This document shows positions 18,377-28,979 of a stretch of 64,000 bases of DNA, one piece after another. Each line of letters opens with the position of its first letter. Position 1 is the first letter of the stretch. The stretch is from Hippasteria phrygiana (Eukaryota > Echinodermata > Asteroidea > Valvatida > Goniasteridae): the NCBI GenBank assembly GCA_037893225.1, contig JAZGUH010000331.1:1302001-1366000 (forward strand). Reading direction: 5' to 3'. The notes below the pieces were generated by a model. That model saw only the letters and a program-made list of their open reading frames with translations. It had not been told where the DNA came from and made no database searches. Both the position numbers and the translations under genes were made by a program.

Positions 18377-19948
18377 ATCTCTTTCATCCTCGCCCAAACA
18401 AAACTCTTTTGTTCCTTGCGGCTCATTTCCCCTCCATTTGATGTTCACCTGTCGATCTCTCCTCTAGTCCTTAATCTCTATTTAATATGACCCGCACGTT
18501 ATTCTTGTAAATGCAGTTTCGAGTTTTGCCCTTCATTTTATAAATATAGTATTTTATAAACACTGTGTACAGGTTCTGTATATACTTCCGAGGACAAGAG
18601 GAGAAAGAAAATACAAAGAAACCTTTCAGTCCTCGCAAGTCAAGTCTTTCATTGAAATTGGTCCTCGCAAGTAAAAATACGTGCTTAGTCTATTATGGGG
18701 TTGGGTAATGTAAAGTTTAGGAGAAAACTTTGTTATTTTCCCTGCATCTCAGACCATCAGACTATATAGCGCCCTCAATAGTTTAGCTTACTTGTTTGTG
18801 ATTATAGTCTGACACCCCGCACACATAGGTCCCTATTGCTTTATTTGTATTCTCTAGGCTAGATGCCAGAACTAATCTTGCCACATGTACATTGCCACAT
18901 ACATTGTACAATGTATGCATTGTCTTAAACCATATGATTAGCTGCTAGAGAAACAATCTTCGTACAACTTTGTGCATTTCTTCTAGCAAATTCCAGTGAA
19001 AGTCAGAATCAGATATTGTGTTGAGTTAAAGATGTATCAAGAGTACAATCCATAGATCATGCCTAATCTTCACCTTTGAGATTTCCTGGTTTTTTTGGCC
19101 AAATTTGGACGCACAACAGTATAAGTTTAAATTTGCATTTTTTGTTCATTGCCACACTATTAACTCAGTAACTGTGTTATGTATGTGAGTTATATTTAGA
19201 GACTTTGAGTTTGATATATGAAACGACTTTAGGTATTATTGTTGATTGAATAGTTCAGCTTAAAATAGTTCAGACGCCAGTTTTATTCAGCATGTCATTT
19301 GTTAAAGTTTAATTTAGATTCACATATCAGCGACTCATGTTTACTAACGCATTTATCCTAAGAGATGTAACCTGAGAAACACTTTGGAGGTTATAAATAA
19401 AGGAATTTGAAAACGTTGAAGCGCAAACCCAGGCAAATCCTACAGGTAATATTAAAGGAACAATAGGAAGCACAAAGCATTGTCCTCGGAATTAAGCAGT
19501 GGCGCACCCAATAAGGGATGGGGGGGGGGGGGGGCGGAACTTTTGGTTTTTAGCAAATGCTTTCCAGTAGAAGCATTTGCTTCATTTTATTCATAGAGAT
19601 GCTAGTAAATGCTTACAAATTGGTAGTAAAAGCAAATGCTAGTTTTTATTAATACGACCCAATAGCTTGGTAACGAGGGCATCTGCCACTGCTGTGACGA
19701 TGGGTTTCAGAATAGCCGCCTTGCTTTTAGGCACTCATCCGTGTTGGAGGTCTCACCGCATTTGTTGTCATCCATTGTTTCTGCGTTGGGGTTTACCGAG
19801 GTCCGGGACAGTGTAGTTTTGGAATCGTCGCCATCTTGGTTTTTTGGGCTGGAGTCAAATATAATGTGCGTTCAAGTAGCTCACTCGGGTCGACTCGGGT
19901 GAAGGCAGACGGGTCAGCGTCGGGCAAGTTCGAGCGGCGACTATTTGT
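18377..19948. other. Intergenic DNA with minor repeats, no gene seen
   Basis: No supported coding frame. It contains a poly-G run near 19,520-19,534 preceded by AGTGGCGCACCCA, a transposon-end-like start, and several AGCAAATGC/GCATTTGCT repeats between 19,548 and 19,640. The last 26 bases are the outer part of the palindromic target of element B. Confidence 0.4.
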
Positions 19949-19953
19949 CGACC

Positions 19954-20130
19954 AGTAGTAGGGGAGGGCCGATCCTAGACATATCTAAAACCCCCCTACC
20001 CCTATACGACAAACATTTCAAAAACCTATAAAAATCGAAAACTGAGAAAAAGCGCGCTCTCTCTCTCCTCTATCGCTCAGTCAAAAAGAAGAAGATAATT
20101 TTTTTAATCGAGTCGTATAGTTATCCAGCA
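19954..20130. repeat. Left terminal inverted repeat of copy B
   Basis: About 177 bp, matched in reverse complement at 29,145-29,319 with few differences. It begins AGTAGTAGGGG, includes CTATACGACAAA and a CT-microsatellite, and similarity fades after GAGTCGTATAG. It would be an integrase-recognised end. Confidence 0.9.
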
Positions 20131-20967
20131 ACATTCGCAAAAGGATACTGACAAAAAATAACCCCCAAATTTTCCCATAAAACCCCGAACCATATAATCC
20201 AATTTCCAGAGTAAATTCCCCGAATAATATAACCTAACTTCTCAAGCCACATAATTCTCAGTAATCTCAAATCCCGAGTCATTTTTCAAGTCACATAATC
20301 TCAAGTCATTTAATCAAATTCAGAAATTCAAAAAATCCCAAAATCCCGAGCTGTACAACCCTTTCGAAGCCAAAAAAAAGTCGCAGAGGTTGGTCGACTT
20401 TACCCTATATACTATCGTATACAACAGATTTAAAAAAAATTGCACCATACAACACAGTGTGGGAAGGACGTGTATGCAGGTATAGCTAGCTGATGAAGGT
20501 CACCTATCCTTTGTCCAGTTGGCTGACACAATATTTACTCACAGTTTTGTAAAGGCATTGACACAACACAAATCATTGAACCGCGTCTCAATGGGAAAAA
20601 TACATGTAACAGGAATTCCACAATATCTGCGAATCAAAATTGCATGACAGACTTGTGTGATCACATCAGAAGAGAACGCAGCCAGATTGTTGGCTGCCAT
20701 GACCAAAGTAAGCGGGTTGAGGGGTTTTTATAGGTATAGACTGATTAGTCATTAGGCGTTTTCTGAATACCAACAGCTTACTCATCAGCAAATTTCTAAG
20801 AGTCGCTGTATAGAATTGGGGAGTTTGGAATATGAGTAAGCCAAAATTTCTAAGAGCTCTATAGAATTGGGTGTTGTCGCAAACATACCGTTTAACTCCG
20901 GCAATTTTGTTGGTGAATCCAGGAGTGTATACTGAATGATTCATAACTCAACCCCCCCCCACCCCCG
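20131..20967. other. Unrelated segment inside copy B, replacing left gene block
   Basis: About 840 bp between the left TIR and the point where similarity to copy A begins (CCAGTTCCA at about 20,970, equal to A 2,873). No viral frame is visible. It stands where copy A has the polymerase end and three capsid-like paralogues, so an internal deletion or replacement is inferred. A C-rich run sits at the junction. Confidence 0.55.
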
Positions 20968-21956
20968 CCCAGTTCCAAGCGATGATGTATTCGACGATCT
21001 AAACAATAACATCGACCACGGTGCTTATACTAATCGGCACTTTCAAGTCGATCCAAACGTGAGTTTTAAACAGACTGTAGACTTAGCATCAGCGGGTTTA
21101 GGTACTGCATACTATTACAATAGAGACTGGCATCAATATTTACCGATGCCTGGTATAAATTATGAACCTTATAAGCAAGGCTTGGATCATCACTCAGGTG
21201 GTGGTTACAACATGGGTTTTTACCGTGCCAGATGATACGTATATTCATGGTAAGTACACTTTCATGTATATCAGACAATCCGCAGATGTTGCGCAAGCTT
21301 GGCAAAAGGTTATACCTCAGACGAGCTCTTTTACAGACGTGGGTATAGAATACATAAACGAAAGCGTTAGAACGTACGTGTACGCCATACTTGGTGCGCA
21401 AGCTCAAACAAAAACTAGTATCTTAACGTCGGGTACTGGGTTGGACGCGCAAAGACAATTTGAAAATATTGTAGAAGACGTCATCGGTAGTCCTACAGAT
21501 CTAGAGGGTTCTATCGCTAGATTTCAAGATTCTTTACAGTACGCTAGAAGTTCGCTAAACTTCGTGATAGGGTTGGGGTTATACTTGATTCCATCGGATA
21601 TGGAGCTCTTAGTCGGTATTCATCAGGGTTATAATAATAATATACAGATAGCGACGTCCGATTTATCGATAGGACTAAATGTCAACTTGAATGCCAGCAT
21701 ACCCCAACCACCAACAACCTCAGATACCTTAGACCCTTCCCCACCACCAACAACCTCAGATACTTTACCTACTTTAGACCCTTCTCCACACCAACACCAG
21801 AACCACAAACACCACCTCCCCTAAAATCAAGTAGTATACCTACTTTAGACACACCACAACCAGATCCTCACGAACAAGAAAAAGAATGCTTTAGTCGTTG
21901 GTCTAGTGGGTGTTACAGCGGTATCTTATCTAGTTTACGATATTCTATTTAGATAG
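20968..21956 (+). pseudogene. Proline-rich membrane-anchored protein (copy B, 5'-truncated, frameshifted)
   Basis: Homologue of A 2,416-3,980 lacking about the first 150 codons. The first frame (to 21,235) matches the FDDLNNNID block. One extra T in a T run at about 21,216-21,220 shifts to the frame 21,162-21,824, which holds RTYVYAILGAQAQTKTS and a shorter proline/threonine-rich region. A further shift precedes the C-terminal helix (ALVVGLVGVTAVSYLVYDIL), which ends at TAG 21,954-21,956. The frameshift differs in place and direction from copy A's, so the two were inactivated independently. Confidence 0.65.
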
Positions 21957-21960
21957 CTCG

Positions 21961-22963
21961 CTAGAGAGAGGAGGGTGGTAACTCGGTATCTGAGGGAACG
22001 ACCATTAATTCTTGCCTAACGAATGATCTCTCGGGACCGTCTTTTAGATAGTACAACGCTGGTTGTCCGTGGTTTATCGTTCTTTTTTCTATAACGTACA
22101 TTTCTACGCTCCAAATGGGATCGGTAGCTCGTCTTCTAGAGTCTTTTTCGAGTTCTCCAGGAGCGTAAAGGTACCTGACGATCTCGTCGTTTACGTCCAG
22201 AAGTTTTTCTGGGCTCTTGAGTCCCTCTGAACTCAGTTGTTGTATTTCCAATTGTGACATGGCCAGTTTAGGAGTTAGAGGTTTACCACCCATCGTGGAT
22301 ATCAGTCTAGTTTCTTCGTCGTTTAACGCTTCTACGACTTCTGGCAATCGTTTTACCCACAACTTGCTACGCTCGGTGGGTTCCAACATTTCTTTAGCGT
22401 ACTGGTGACCGAAGAATCTTTCAGCCAAAGTACGATTGAATCTTTCTACGATACCTTGAGCCCTGTGATTACCTACTTCGCCTCTTTGTACGACTACATT
22501 TTTAGATCTCATCAAAGTATTAAATTCAGCCATAAACTCTTTACCGGGATCTACTTTGATAATTTTAGGCCACGACAAAGCAGACCTTTTGTAAATCTTT
22601 TTATAGCTTCGACGACTTGACCACTCGTTTTATTGGTCAAGGGTTCGGCTTCTTTATATCGAGTGGCCACGTCAACAACGGTCAACGCGTATCTATACGT
22701 TTTTTACTCACTACATCGTGGGGTAGGTATAGGAGATCAGCTTGATGCATTTCATTGGGTAATCCTACCGATCTATTGAGACTCGTAGGTCTAGGAATAC
22801 TTGTGGGGGCTGGTAAATAAATTTGCCACAAGGCTTGTTTTCTTAACCAATTTCTAGCATCCTTTTTAGAAACGTTGGCTTTCGACGATAATTTTGTTAC
22901 GGCTCCTTCACCTTTCCAGTAGCCTCGAGGACTGTAAAATATATTTCGCATTTTTGTTTCCAT
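21961..22963 (-). pseudogene. Retroviral-type integrase (copy B, frameshifted)
   Basis: The N-terminal frame is 22,682-22,963 (METKMRNIFYSPRGYW, EMHQADLLYL with the first catalytic Asp). The C-terminal frame is 21,961-22,578 (IKVDPGKEF with the second Asp, QGIVERFNRT with the Glu). At least two indels separate them; one is a missing T in a run near 22,599 relative to copy A. The C-terminus extends about 17 residues further than in copy A and probably shows the original end. Confidence 0.85.
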
Positions 22964-22992
22964 TTTACTTTAAACATTTTTACTTTAAAGTT

Positions 22993-23400
22993 TTATAAAA
23001 TAAAAAAACCCAATACAGCGGTACCTCCCAAGATGAATACTATTTCACCCGTCTTTTGTTCTTCGCTGGGTACGTAAAAATCGGATAATGTGGGTTCGCG
23101 AGGTAATTGCATATCTTCGCTGGTCACTTCGTTATAGTATCGCAACGCTTCGTCGACATTTTGAAATGTTTTTTGAGCCTTGGCTTTCTTTTGTAGTCGC
23201 TCGTTTATATAATCTAGATACTTGGTTCTTTGTTCTTGCCATTCATTTCTCGCTTGGGTTAATCTTTCTAACGCCAAGTCGTGTCGTTTACGCTCTTCGT
23301 CTGCATCAGATCTTCCTAAACTCGAAAATAAAAAGTTTGACCCCGTAAACGCCAAAGCATTTACTAAAGCTCCACCAACCATCATTAAAACGCTTGCCAT
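22993..23400 (-). CDS. Small membrane/coiled-coil protein (copy B, intact, inverted)
   Basis: An intact 135-residue frame from the ATG at 23,398-23,400. It has an N-terminal hydrophobic segment (LMMVGGALVNALAFTG), a charged helix (EERKRHDLALERLTQARNEW), DFYVPSEEQK, and a C-terminal helix (IVFILGGTAVLGFFIL). It is clearly homologous to A 5,019-5,431 but lies on the opposite strand: here it follows the integrase in the same direction and is head to head with the capsid gene. Function unknown. It is one of the few undamaged genes of copy B. Confidence 0.7.
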   Translation of the reverse strand: MASVLMMVGGALVNALAFTGSNFLFSSLGRSDADEERKRHDLALERLTQARNEWQEQRTKYLDYINERLQKKAKAQKTFQNVDEALRYYNEVTSEDMQLPREPTLSDFYVPSEEQKTGEIVFILGGTAVLGFFIL

Positions 23401-23445
23401 GATTTTATTAATAAAAAAATTGAATAATCTGTTCGTATAAATAAT

Positions 23446-24615
23446 ATGAACGCGATTTATGGAAGTAAGCTGAATCCTCATAGAAGTAAAAAAAAACCTA
23501 GAGCGATTAAGGGTTTGAGACAATCGGTATAGTCATTACTCATAATCCTAGTACTATAGACGCGAATCAAACATTAACCGTTAAATTTCCAATGTTGAGT
23601 CCAGACGATGTGGTTGTACCCGGTACGAGTCGATTGTCTTTCAACATTGACTTGGAGTCTGAAGACGACGATGCTATATATAGAACTCTGTACAATAACG
23701 TGGGGCGAAATTTGATCAAAAAAGTAAGAATAAGTCTCGAAGGTAAAGAGATTATAAACTTTTACGACGCGGATATATTCAACGTTTTTAAAGACATGTG
23801 GCGACCTAATAATTCGGAACATTCGTACCGGGGAATCGAATCTCCCAACATTACAAAAATACGAATCGGAGCGGATGATGCCGTTGATGATGCGAATTCT
23901 GGAAAAGACAAAGCCATAGCCGATGCTTACAAAAATAGATATCACATTCCTCTAGATTTTGAAATGCTTAGGGATCATCAACCGTTTCACCCATCGACAC
24001 TCAACGACAGACTAACGTACGAGTTGACGTGGTGACCAATAAAACGTTAGCTTCCGCCATCAGACAAAAATATCGAGGCAAGACTCATTTTCTATTTGAT
24101 CAAGTTCAAAGATATCTCGTCAGAGACTTGGACAAATCCAATACGACTTGGAACATTAATCTTAACCAATCGATTAAAAGTCTAAAGGGGGTACTAGTTT
24201 TATTCAAGGAACCCAGTAACAAAAATCCGGGGCATTTTTATAACCCTAAAATCGAAAAAGTAAACGTCACGATCGAGGGTAAACCGAATCAATTGTACAG
24301 TCAAGGTATGAGACGTTATCAACACTGGGAAGAAATTTGCAAGTTTTTTGGAGACTCTCACACGGAATTTGGTGCCGGTGTGACCAAAGACCTAAGCCTG
24401 TGGAACCTGACGATGGGTGAGTACTTAAAAAATAATTACCGACTTTGGTTAGACATGAGAGTGACGGATGACAATAAAAGTCACGGTTCGGGCAGGAGAA
24501 TAGGAGAAGTAGGTGGTGGCATTTCTATTCATTTAGAAAAAGAAGCAGAGACTGCTGGGGCTCTAAAATGTTACTAGTTATCGACGATGGAAGATTTAGC
24601 GGTGTTTACTACTAA
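23446..24615 (+). pseudogene. Major capsid protein (copy B, multiply broken)
   Basis: Homologue of A 5,479-6,756, starting MNAIYGSKLNPHRS at 23,446. A small insertion at about 23,522-23,528 introduces an early stop. The main frame resumes through 24,035. About 82 bp, corresponding to A 6,055-6,136, are deleted between short GAGTT-like repeats. A second frame runs 24,029-24,577, and a further 25-bp or so deletion near 24,572 removes part of the last strand before the final GRFSG segment and a TAA at 24,613-24,615. It cannot make a full capsid protein. Confidence 0.8.
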
Positions 24616-24640
24616 AAAATCGAGGGTATAATTAAATAAC

Positions 24641-25244
24641 ATGTTTCCAAAGACACCTCACTGCGCCTTGATATGTGGTAGAACCAATTCTGGTAAAACT
24701 AAATCTATTTTAGATCTATTAGAAACGGAGTATAGGAGCCACTTTGAAAAGATTGTCGTCATTTGCCCTACATTATCGAATAATAAGTCTTATCACGAGA
24801 GGGGTTGGCTTTGGCTAGATCCGGAGATATACCTATGCGACTTGGAAGTGGAAAAAATATCTCTCAACGAAGCTTTGGAATTTTATAGAACCAGACTAAA
24901 AGGATTACACGTTCTATTTTTGAAATAGAATATCATAGAATATCATAAAGCCATTCTGAATAAAAACACTTGTATATTAACAAAGTTGGCCTTTAGCAGT
25001 AGACACGACAATCACTATTGTTGGTTGTTGACTCAAAAGTACAATTGCATCATGACAGATTATCGCTCTCAAACCGCTTTTGTTCTATTGCAAAGATAAA
25101 AGTAGTTTCGATCAATGTCTCCATGAAAATGACGCGGTACCTTTGGAAGAAAGATCTAGAATTAGAAAGATTCTAAGAGACGTGCCTTATAGTAAATTGT
25201 TGATAAAAACTGATCCTCCAGTTTGCTGGAAGCTAGTTAACTAG
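24641..25244 (+). pseudogene. A32-type packaging ATPase (copy B, Walker B lost)
   Basis: Frame 24,641-24,928 keeps Walker A (GRTNSGKT) and the segment NEALEFYRTRLKGLHVLFL, which is intact across copy A's frameshift point. It stops just where the two Asp of Walker B should be; that segment is replaced by short AATATCATAGA repeats. The C-terminal part continues in other frames (TQKYNC near 25,035), with a further loss near 25,083, to TAG at 25,242-25,244. Catalytically dead. Confidence 0.78.
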
Positions 25245-25500
25245 CTGTGCAACTAGCTGTAAGTTGCTATGCAACTAGCTATAAATTTGCTATAGTTTGC
25301 TATAAATTTGCTATAAATTTGCTGTAAGTTACTACGCAACTAGCGTATAACTAGCTGTAATTTGTTGTAAGTTACTACGCAACTAGCGTATAGCTAGCTG
25401 TTTTTTGTTGTATAGCTAGTTGATAGGTAGTTGATAACTAGCTGTTTTTTTGCTGTATAGCTAGTTGATAGCTAGCTGTAAGTTGCTACACCATAAAATT
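25230..25500. repeat. Degenerate repeat array (copy B spacer)
   Basis: Imperfect repeats built from CTAGCTGTAAGTTGCTA, GCAACTAGC and ATAAATTTGCT, including small hairpins such as AGTTGC-TAT-GCAACT. They occupy exactly the place of copy A's 11-bp array and likewise begin at the ATPase stop, but the unit sequence is different. Confidence 0.75.
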
Positions 25501-25518
25501 ATCTAGGTATTATATAAT

Positions 25519-25632
25519 ATGATAGAATATATAGACGTCTTGCTATAAAACTCGTAATAGCCGTCAACTTGTGTTTAATTTCTTACGAGTATATGACATG
25601 TACAATTAAGAAATGTTTTTTTTATAAATGAA
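25519..25632 (+). pseudogene. Small hydrophobic peptide (copy B, broken)
   Basis: Begins MIEYIDVLL at 25,519 like its copy A homologue at 7,617, then an extra base causes a stop. The shifted frame keeps the LVIA and SYEYMTC-like parts. This supports the reality of the small gene in copy A. Confidence 0.4.
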
Positions 25633-26247
25633 CAACTCGATAGAATCTCTAAGCACATTGTCTCAACAACCGATACGAGTAGAAACTCCTATAGTGGAGT
25701 TCCAGAACACAAAAATAGACTTTTAATAGTAGTTGCTTCCGGTGATTCGAAGAAATATCTCGGTAAAGAATACTCCGTTAATGAAGTCGAAAATTTAGAC
25801 TCTGTAAAACAAGAGAAACTAGGTAAAGAAATGATTGTAAGTTTGGGTAGTTGCATGCTTAGTCTTTACGCAAAAGCTCTAGGTATGACTTTACCTCTGG
25901 CTTTACCGTTTGGTTATAAACTTTGTTTAGACTCTGAAGAATCTCTTACCAACGACTTGGAAAATGATCCAGTTATTTCTAGCAGTATGGCTAGTTTACT
26001 TTGCGAAGTGTACTACAACTACGGACTTTATCTATCTCCTTTGGTAGCTATGTTGATTACGACTAAACATTTGAAAATAGACACGAATTATAATAATAGT
26101 AGTTTTACAAATATTAATAGTAGTAGTATTATTATAAAAGATGGATCTAGAAACAAAAGCGGATCAAGTAGTAGAGTCGACACAGCCGACACATCCAACG
26201 CAGGAGACGAAGGAGACGACGCAGAGGGTAACAAAACCTCCGGCTAA
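25628..26247 (+). pseudogene. Conserved element protein with hydrophobic core (copy B, frameshifted)
   Basis: Homologue of A 7,732-8,478. It starts MNNSIESLSTLSQ and loses frame near 25,700. The conserved part 25,831-26,247 carries KEMIVSLGSCMLSLYAKALG and SLLCEVYYNYGLYLSPLVAM. Eight codons before that block are deleted in frame relative to copy A. The tail, overlapping the next gene, is shorter and unlike copy A's, so the core rather than the tail is under constraint. Confidence 0.6.
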
Positions 26248-26587
26248 AAAAGGAGTAAAAAACCCTAAAAGAGTAGAGCAGGGTAAAAAACTAGCCGAAA
26301 GAAACAAAAAGATGAAGGAACAAATAAAAAAGATGCAAAGTCTAGACGATGAAACACCCAACCAAACACAAACCGTCACGATAGACTGTATTCCTAGCTG
26401 GGGGTATGTGGTAGTCGGCTTGGCTGTTTTAAGACTCGGATATCTCGTACTCCCTACAGTCGTAGACGTACTTAGTAAAAAGAATGTTGTAGTTAACGAT
26501 ACTTTAGGTAGTCTACCTATACCCCCACCAACCCCACAGCCACCAAAAAACACCGATCCAATTGAAGATTTTTTAGAAATGGAATAA
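26141..26587 (+). CDS. Pro-rich, basic, single-TM protein in overlapping frame (copy B, 148 aa)
   Basis: An intact frame starting MDLETKADQVVE, 107 bases of which overlap the previous gene in the +1 frame, as in copy A. It has the basic helix KNPKRVEQGKKLAERNKKMK, an acidic linker, a hydrophobic helix (WGYVVVGLAVLRLGYLVL), a proline-rich stretch and the ending FLEME. It carries an insertion after the helix that includes the 18-bp repeat GTACTCCCTACAGTCGTA. Confidence 0.62.
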   Translation: MDLETKADQVVESTQPTHPTQETKETTQRVTKPPAKKGVKNPKRVEQGKKLAERNKKMKEQIKKMQSLDDETPNQTQTVTIDCIPSWGYVVVGLAVLRLGYLVLPTVVDVLSKKNVVVNDTLGSLPIPPPTPQPPKNTDPIEDFLEME

Positions 26588-26612
26588 AAAAATATAAAAA
26601 TGTATAATTAAA

Positions 26613-26851
26613 ATGGATACAAAAACGTTGCAAATACTCTTTATCACGGTGCTGTGTTGAGTTTGTTGACTGTAGGTTATACCATGTTGAGTAAAAAACT
26701 TTTGAAAATGAAACCTGCCGATCTAGGAAAATTCGATGTAGAAGATACCGTCAAAATTACCGCTACGGTATATAGGTGGTGCCCTAGCTACGCAGTCTTG
26801 GTTAGTGAGTCAAGGTACGTATACTTCCTCAAAATGTACAGCATAAAATAA
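26613..26851 (+). pseudogene. Small hydrophobic protein (copy B, frameshifted)
   Basis: Homologue of A 8,786-9,020. A base is missing within the first 15 nucleotides after the ATG at 26,613. The frame then matches VGYTMLSKKLLKM and DVEDTVKITATV before a second shift near 26,772. The two copies carry different lesions, so the gene was intact in their common ancestor. Confidence 0.45.
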
Positions 26852-26870
26852 AAAGAAAACGATTAATTTG

Positions 26871-26890
26871 TAATCGTTTGTTTATTAAAA
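26871..26890 (+). promoter_or_regulatory. Element-specific promoter-like motif, first occurrence (copy B)
   Basis: TAATCGTTTGTTTA at 26,871-26,884 lies six bases before the ATG at 26,891. The same 14 bases with the same spacing precede the ATG at 28,187. It occupies the place of the unrelated motif in copy A. Confidence 0.5.
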
Positions 26891-28148
26891 ATGGCTGAAG
26901 GCGGAGAATATTTTGAAATGGACGACTTTGATCGAGAAGATCAAGATGAACAAGATGATGGTGCTGATCTTGATTGGGACGGAACTTATGACGAGACTAG
27001 TTTTTCACCTCCACGTCAACCACAGACAACGGATGAAGCGATTGATAGGTAAGATCAACTTTCTAATTACGCAAATACCGGTTACGCAGAATCGTTTTAT
27101 GATTTTATGGAAAGCAAAGGTTATAGAAAACCAACGAATATAAGATATGAAAATTTTCATAAAGAAGAATTAGGTATTTACTACGACAATGTCTTGCTGA
27201 CAGATAAACGCAACCCCAAACAATTTGTAGGTATTAAAACGTTAATATAATGAATTGCCGGTGTTTCTAGAGTAAAACCCAGTCTATTTATACGAGAAGA
27301 GTTTGGTTTGGTAAAAACTAGAACGACGCAATTACAACAAGAAATAAGTCAGATACAACCCGAAAATATTGAGTTGAGTGAACTTCCAAAAGCAGCCGAT
27401 GATGTTAGCGATATCTTGGAAGAATTAGTAGATACCCAAACGCAAACTGAAGGGTTAAAATATAGCTATAGAGAGCTTGTGGGTTTAGACAAAGATCTAC
27501 AAACGATAAGTGGTCATTTGAAATTGAATGTACCCAGATTGAATGAGCTAAACGACAAAATTGATCAAACAAAAGTGGAACTCGATGAAGCAGCGAGCGA
27601 CGAAGAGAGACAAAAAATAAACGATAAATTAAAAGAGCTCGAAGATTTAAGAGACAGCACCATTCAGGCGGTACTCATAAATGAACGAGGGCTAAAAAGT
27701 CAAATCGTTAGAATCAAAGAAACGATTAAAAAAATATTACGAGGCGATACCTCGTTGGCGGAAAAAATTAGAATTCTGTTTCGAGAACAGGGTGTAACGG
27801 TCGTTAGTATACTAGCCGCGTTTAGTTTAGCCATAAGTACGATCGTGAGTTCGATAGTAGCGGGTGTGGGGGGGTGTAGCGACTCCAACGCCAACTCCGG
27901 TTCCTCCAGCGCCTAAACCAGGTGGACACTTGAAAGATTGGGTTAAGAATCATTTTTAAAAATTAGCCAATTTACTCAAAAAGCTCGGGGGTAAACTGTT
28001 GGTCGCCTTGCCGGGTATTTTGGGGAGTATCGCTAGTTGGCTGTTTAATTTATTAAGTAAGAGTGTCGGTTGGCTGGCCGAACATGTGTGGACTCTATTG
28101 ATTGGAGTCGCGACTTTGATTTTCGTATACTTGCAAAAACACGTTTAA
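26891..28148 (+). pseudogene. Large coiled-coil, membrane-active protein (copy B, broken)
   Basis: Homologue of A 9,046-10,445. It starts MAEGGEYFEMDD; in-frame stops occur near 27,050 and 27,247. The same frame then runs 27,308-27,916 with a long coiled coil and IRILFREQGVTVVSILAAFS. A G-run length change at about 27,867 shifts the frame before the proline linker, and another stop lies near 27,955. The C-terminal module (LLSKSVGWLAEHVWTLL) ends at TAA 28,146-28,148. Domain order equals copy A. Confidence 0.6.
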
Positions 28149-28166
28149 TTTTTAATAAATTAATTT

Positions 28167-28186
28167 TAATCGTTTGTTTAAATAAA
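28167..28186 (+). promoter_or_regulatory. Element-specific promoter-like motif, second occurrence (copy B)
   Basis: TAATCGTTTGTTTA at 28,167-28,180, six bases before the ATG at 28,187, is identical to the motif at 26,871. The following AAATAAA merges into the start codon context. Confidence 0.5.
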
Positions 28187-28903
28187 ATGATGATATCCTA
28201 AATTACCAGATGTACCCGATGTAACGGACAATACACGCGTCTATAGAATAAATATAATCGAGCAAGTGCAAATCGAAATAACGACTGAGAGAGACAAGCG
28301 AGAACAGTTGTATAAAAGATATAATAAAATTATTACTTGTTTATCAAACGCGGAGACTGCAGCAGAATGTTTTGGAGCCGCATCAGGCGCTATTGGCATC
28401 GCTGGAATTGTCGGTGTCATTACTATACCCATCGGTGTAGCGTTAGAAGGTATAGCTATAGGATGTGTAGGTGTGAGTTTAGTCTTGAAATACTTTAGCA
28501 AAAAGTTTAGGGGTAAGGCCAAGAAACACGATGAGATTAGAGTGTTGGCTGAAACCAAATTAAATACGATAAATGAACTAGTGTCTCAAGCTATAGACGA
28601 TTGTGATATCAGCCATGAAGAATTTGCTCTGATCACTAATGAGCTAAGAAAGTTTAACGGAATGAAAGAAGCTATTAGAACTCAAACAAAGGCGAGGGAA
28701 GAATCTGATAAAAATCAAAAAGAAATTGATGATGAGGTTCAAAAGCAAGTGATCGAGAGAATGGAGAAAGAAAAAAGAGATCTTTTAGAAAAACTTACCA
28801 GTTTACAATAATTAAAGAATACGATAGTAATTTACATAATGATAATTTACCACCTAATTATGAGAGTTTACAGACTAGGCCTAGCGCTCTGTACGAAGAA
28901 TAG
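28187..28903 (+). pseudogene. Coiled-coil/membrane protein with PPxY tail in shifted frame (copy B)
   Basis: Homologue of A 10,476-11,209. A base change right after the ATG breaks the first codons. The frame 28,266-28,811 is otherwise intact, with the glycine-rich hydrophobic hairpin (IGIAGIVGVITIPIGVALEG), KKFRGKAKKHDEI and the coiled coil ending LTSLQ. The stop at 28,809-28,811 is homologous to copy A's stop. The tail continues in the same relative frame as in copy A to TAG 28,901-28,903, with LPPNYESL and RPSALYEE. Confidence 0.58.
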
Positions 28904-28933
28904 TTGTAAATTAGTGTGTAGTTATACGAGACA

Positions 28934-28979
28934 AAAAATAAGCCCTCAACTCTACTAGAGAGTTGGGGGGCTTATTTTT
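28934..28979. terminator. Strong hairpin after last gene (copy B)
   Basis: Arms of about 20 bp (starting AAAAATAAGCCCTCAACTCT) with a 5-base loop ACTAG, nearly perfect, 31 bases after the last tail codon. AT flanks on both sides could make it work for both strands. Copy A has a smaller hairpin at the same position. Confidence 0.55.

Noticed and set aside
20666..20944. 92-codon minus-strand frame in the unmatched part of copy B
   Set aside because: No match to copy A, no recognisable domain, composition like noncoding DNA.
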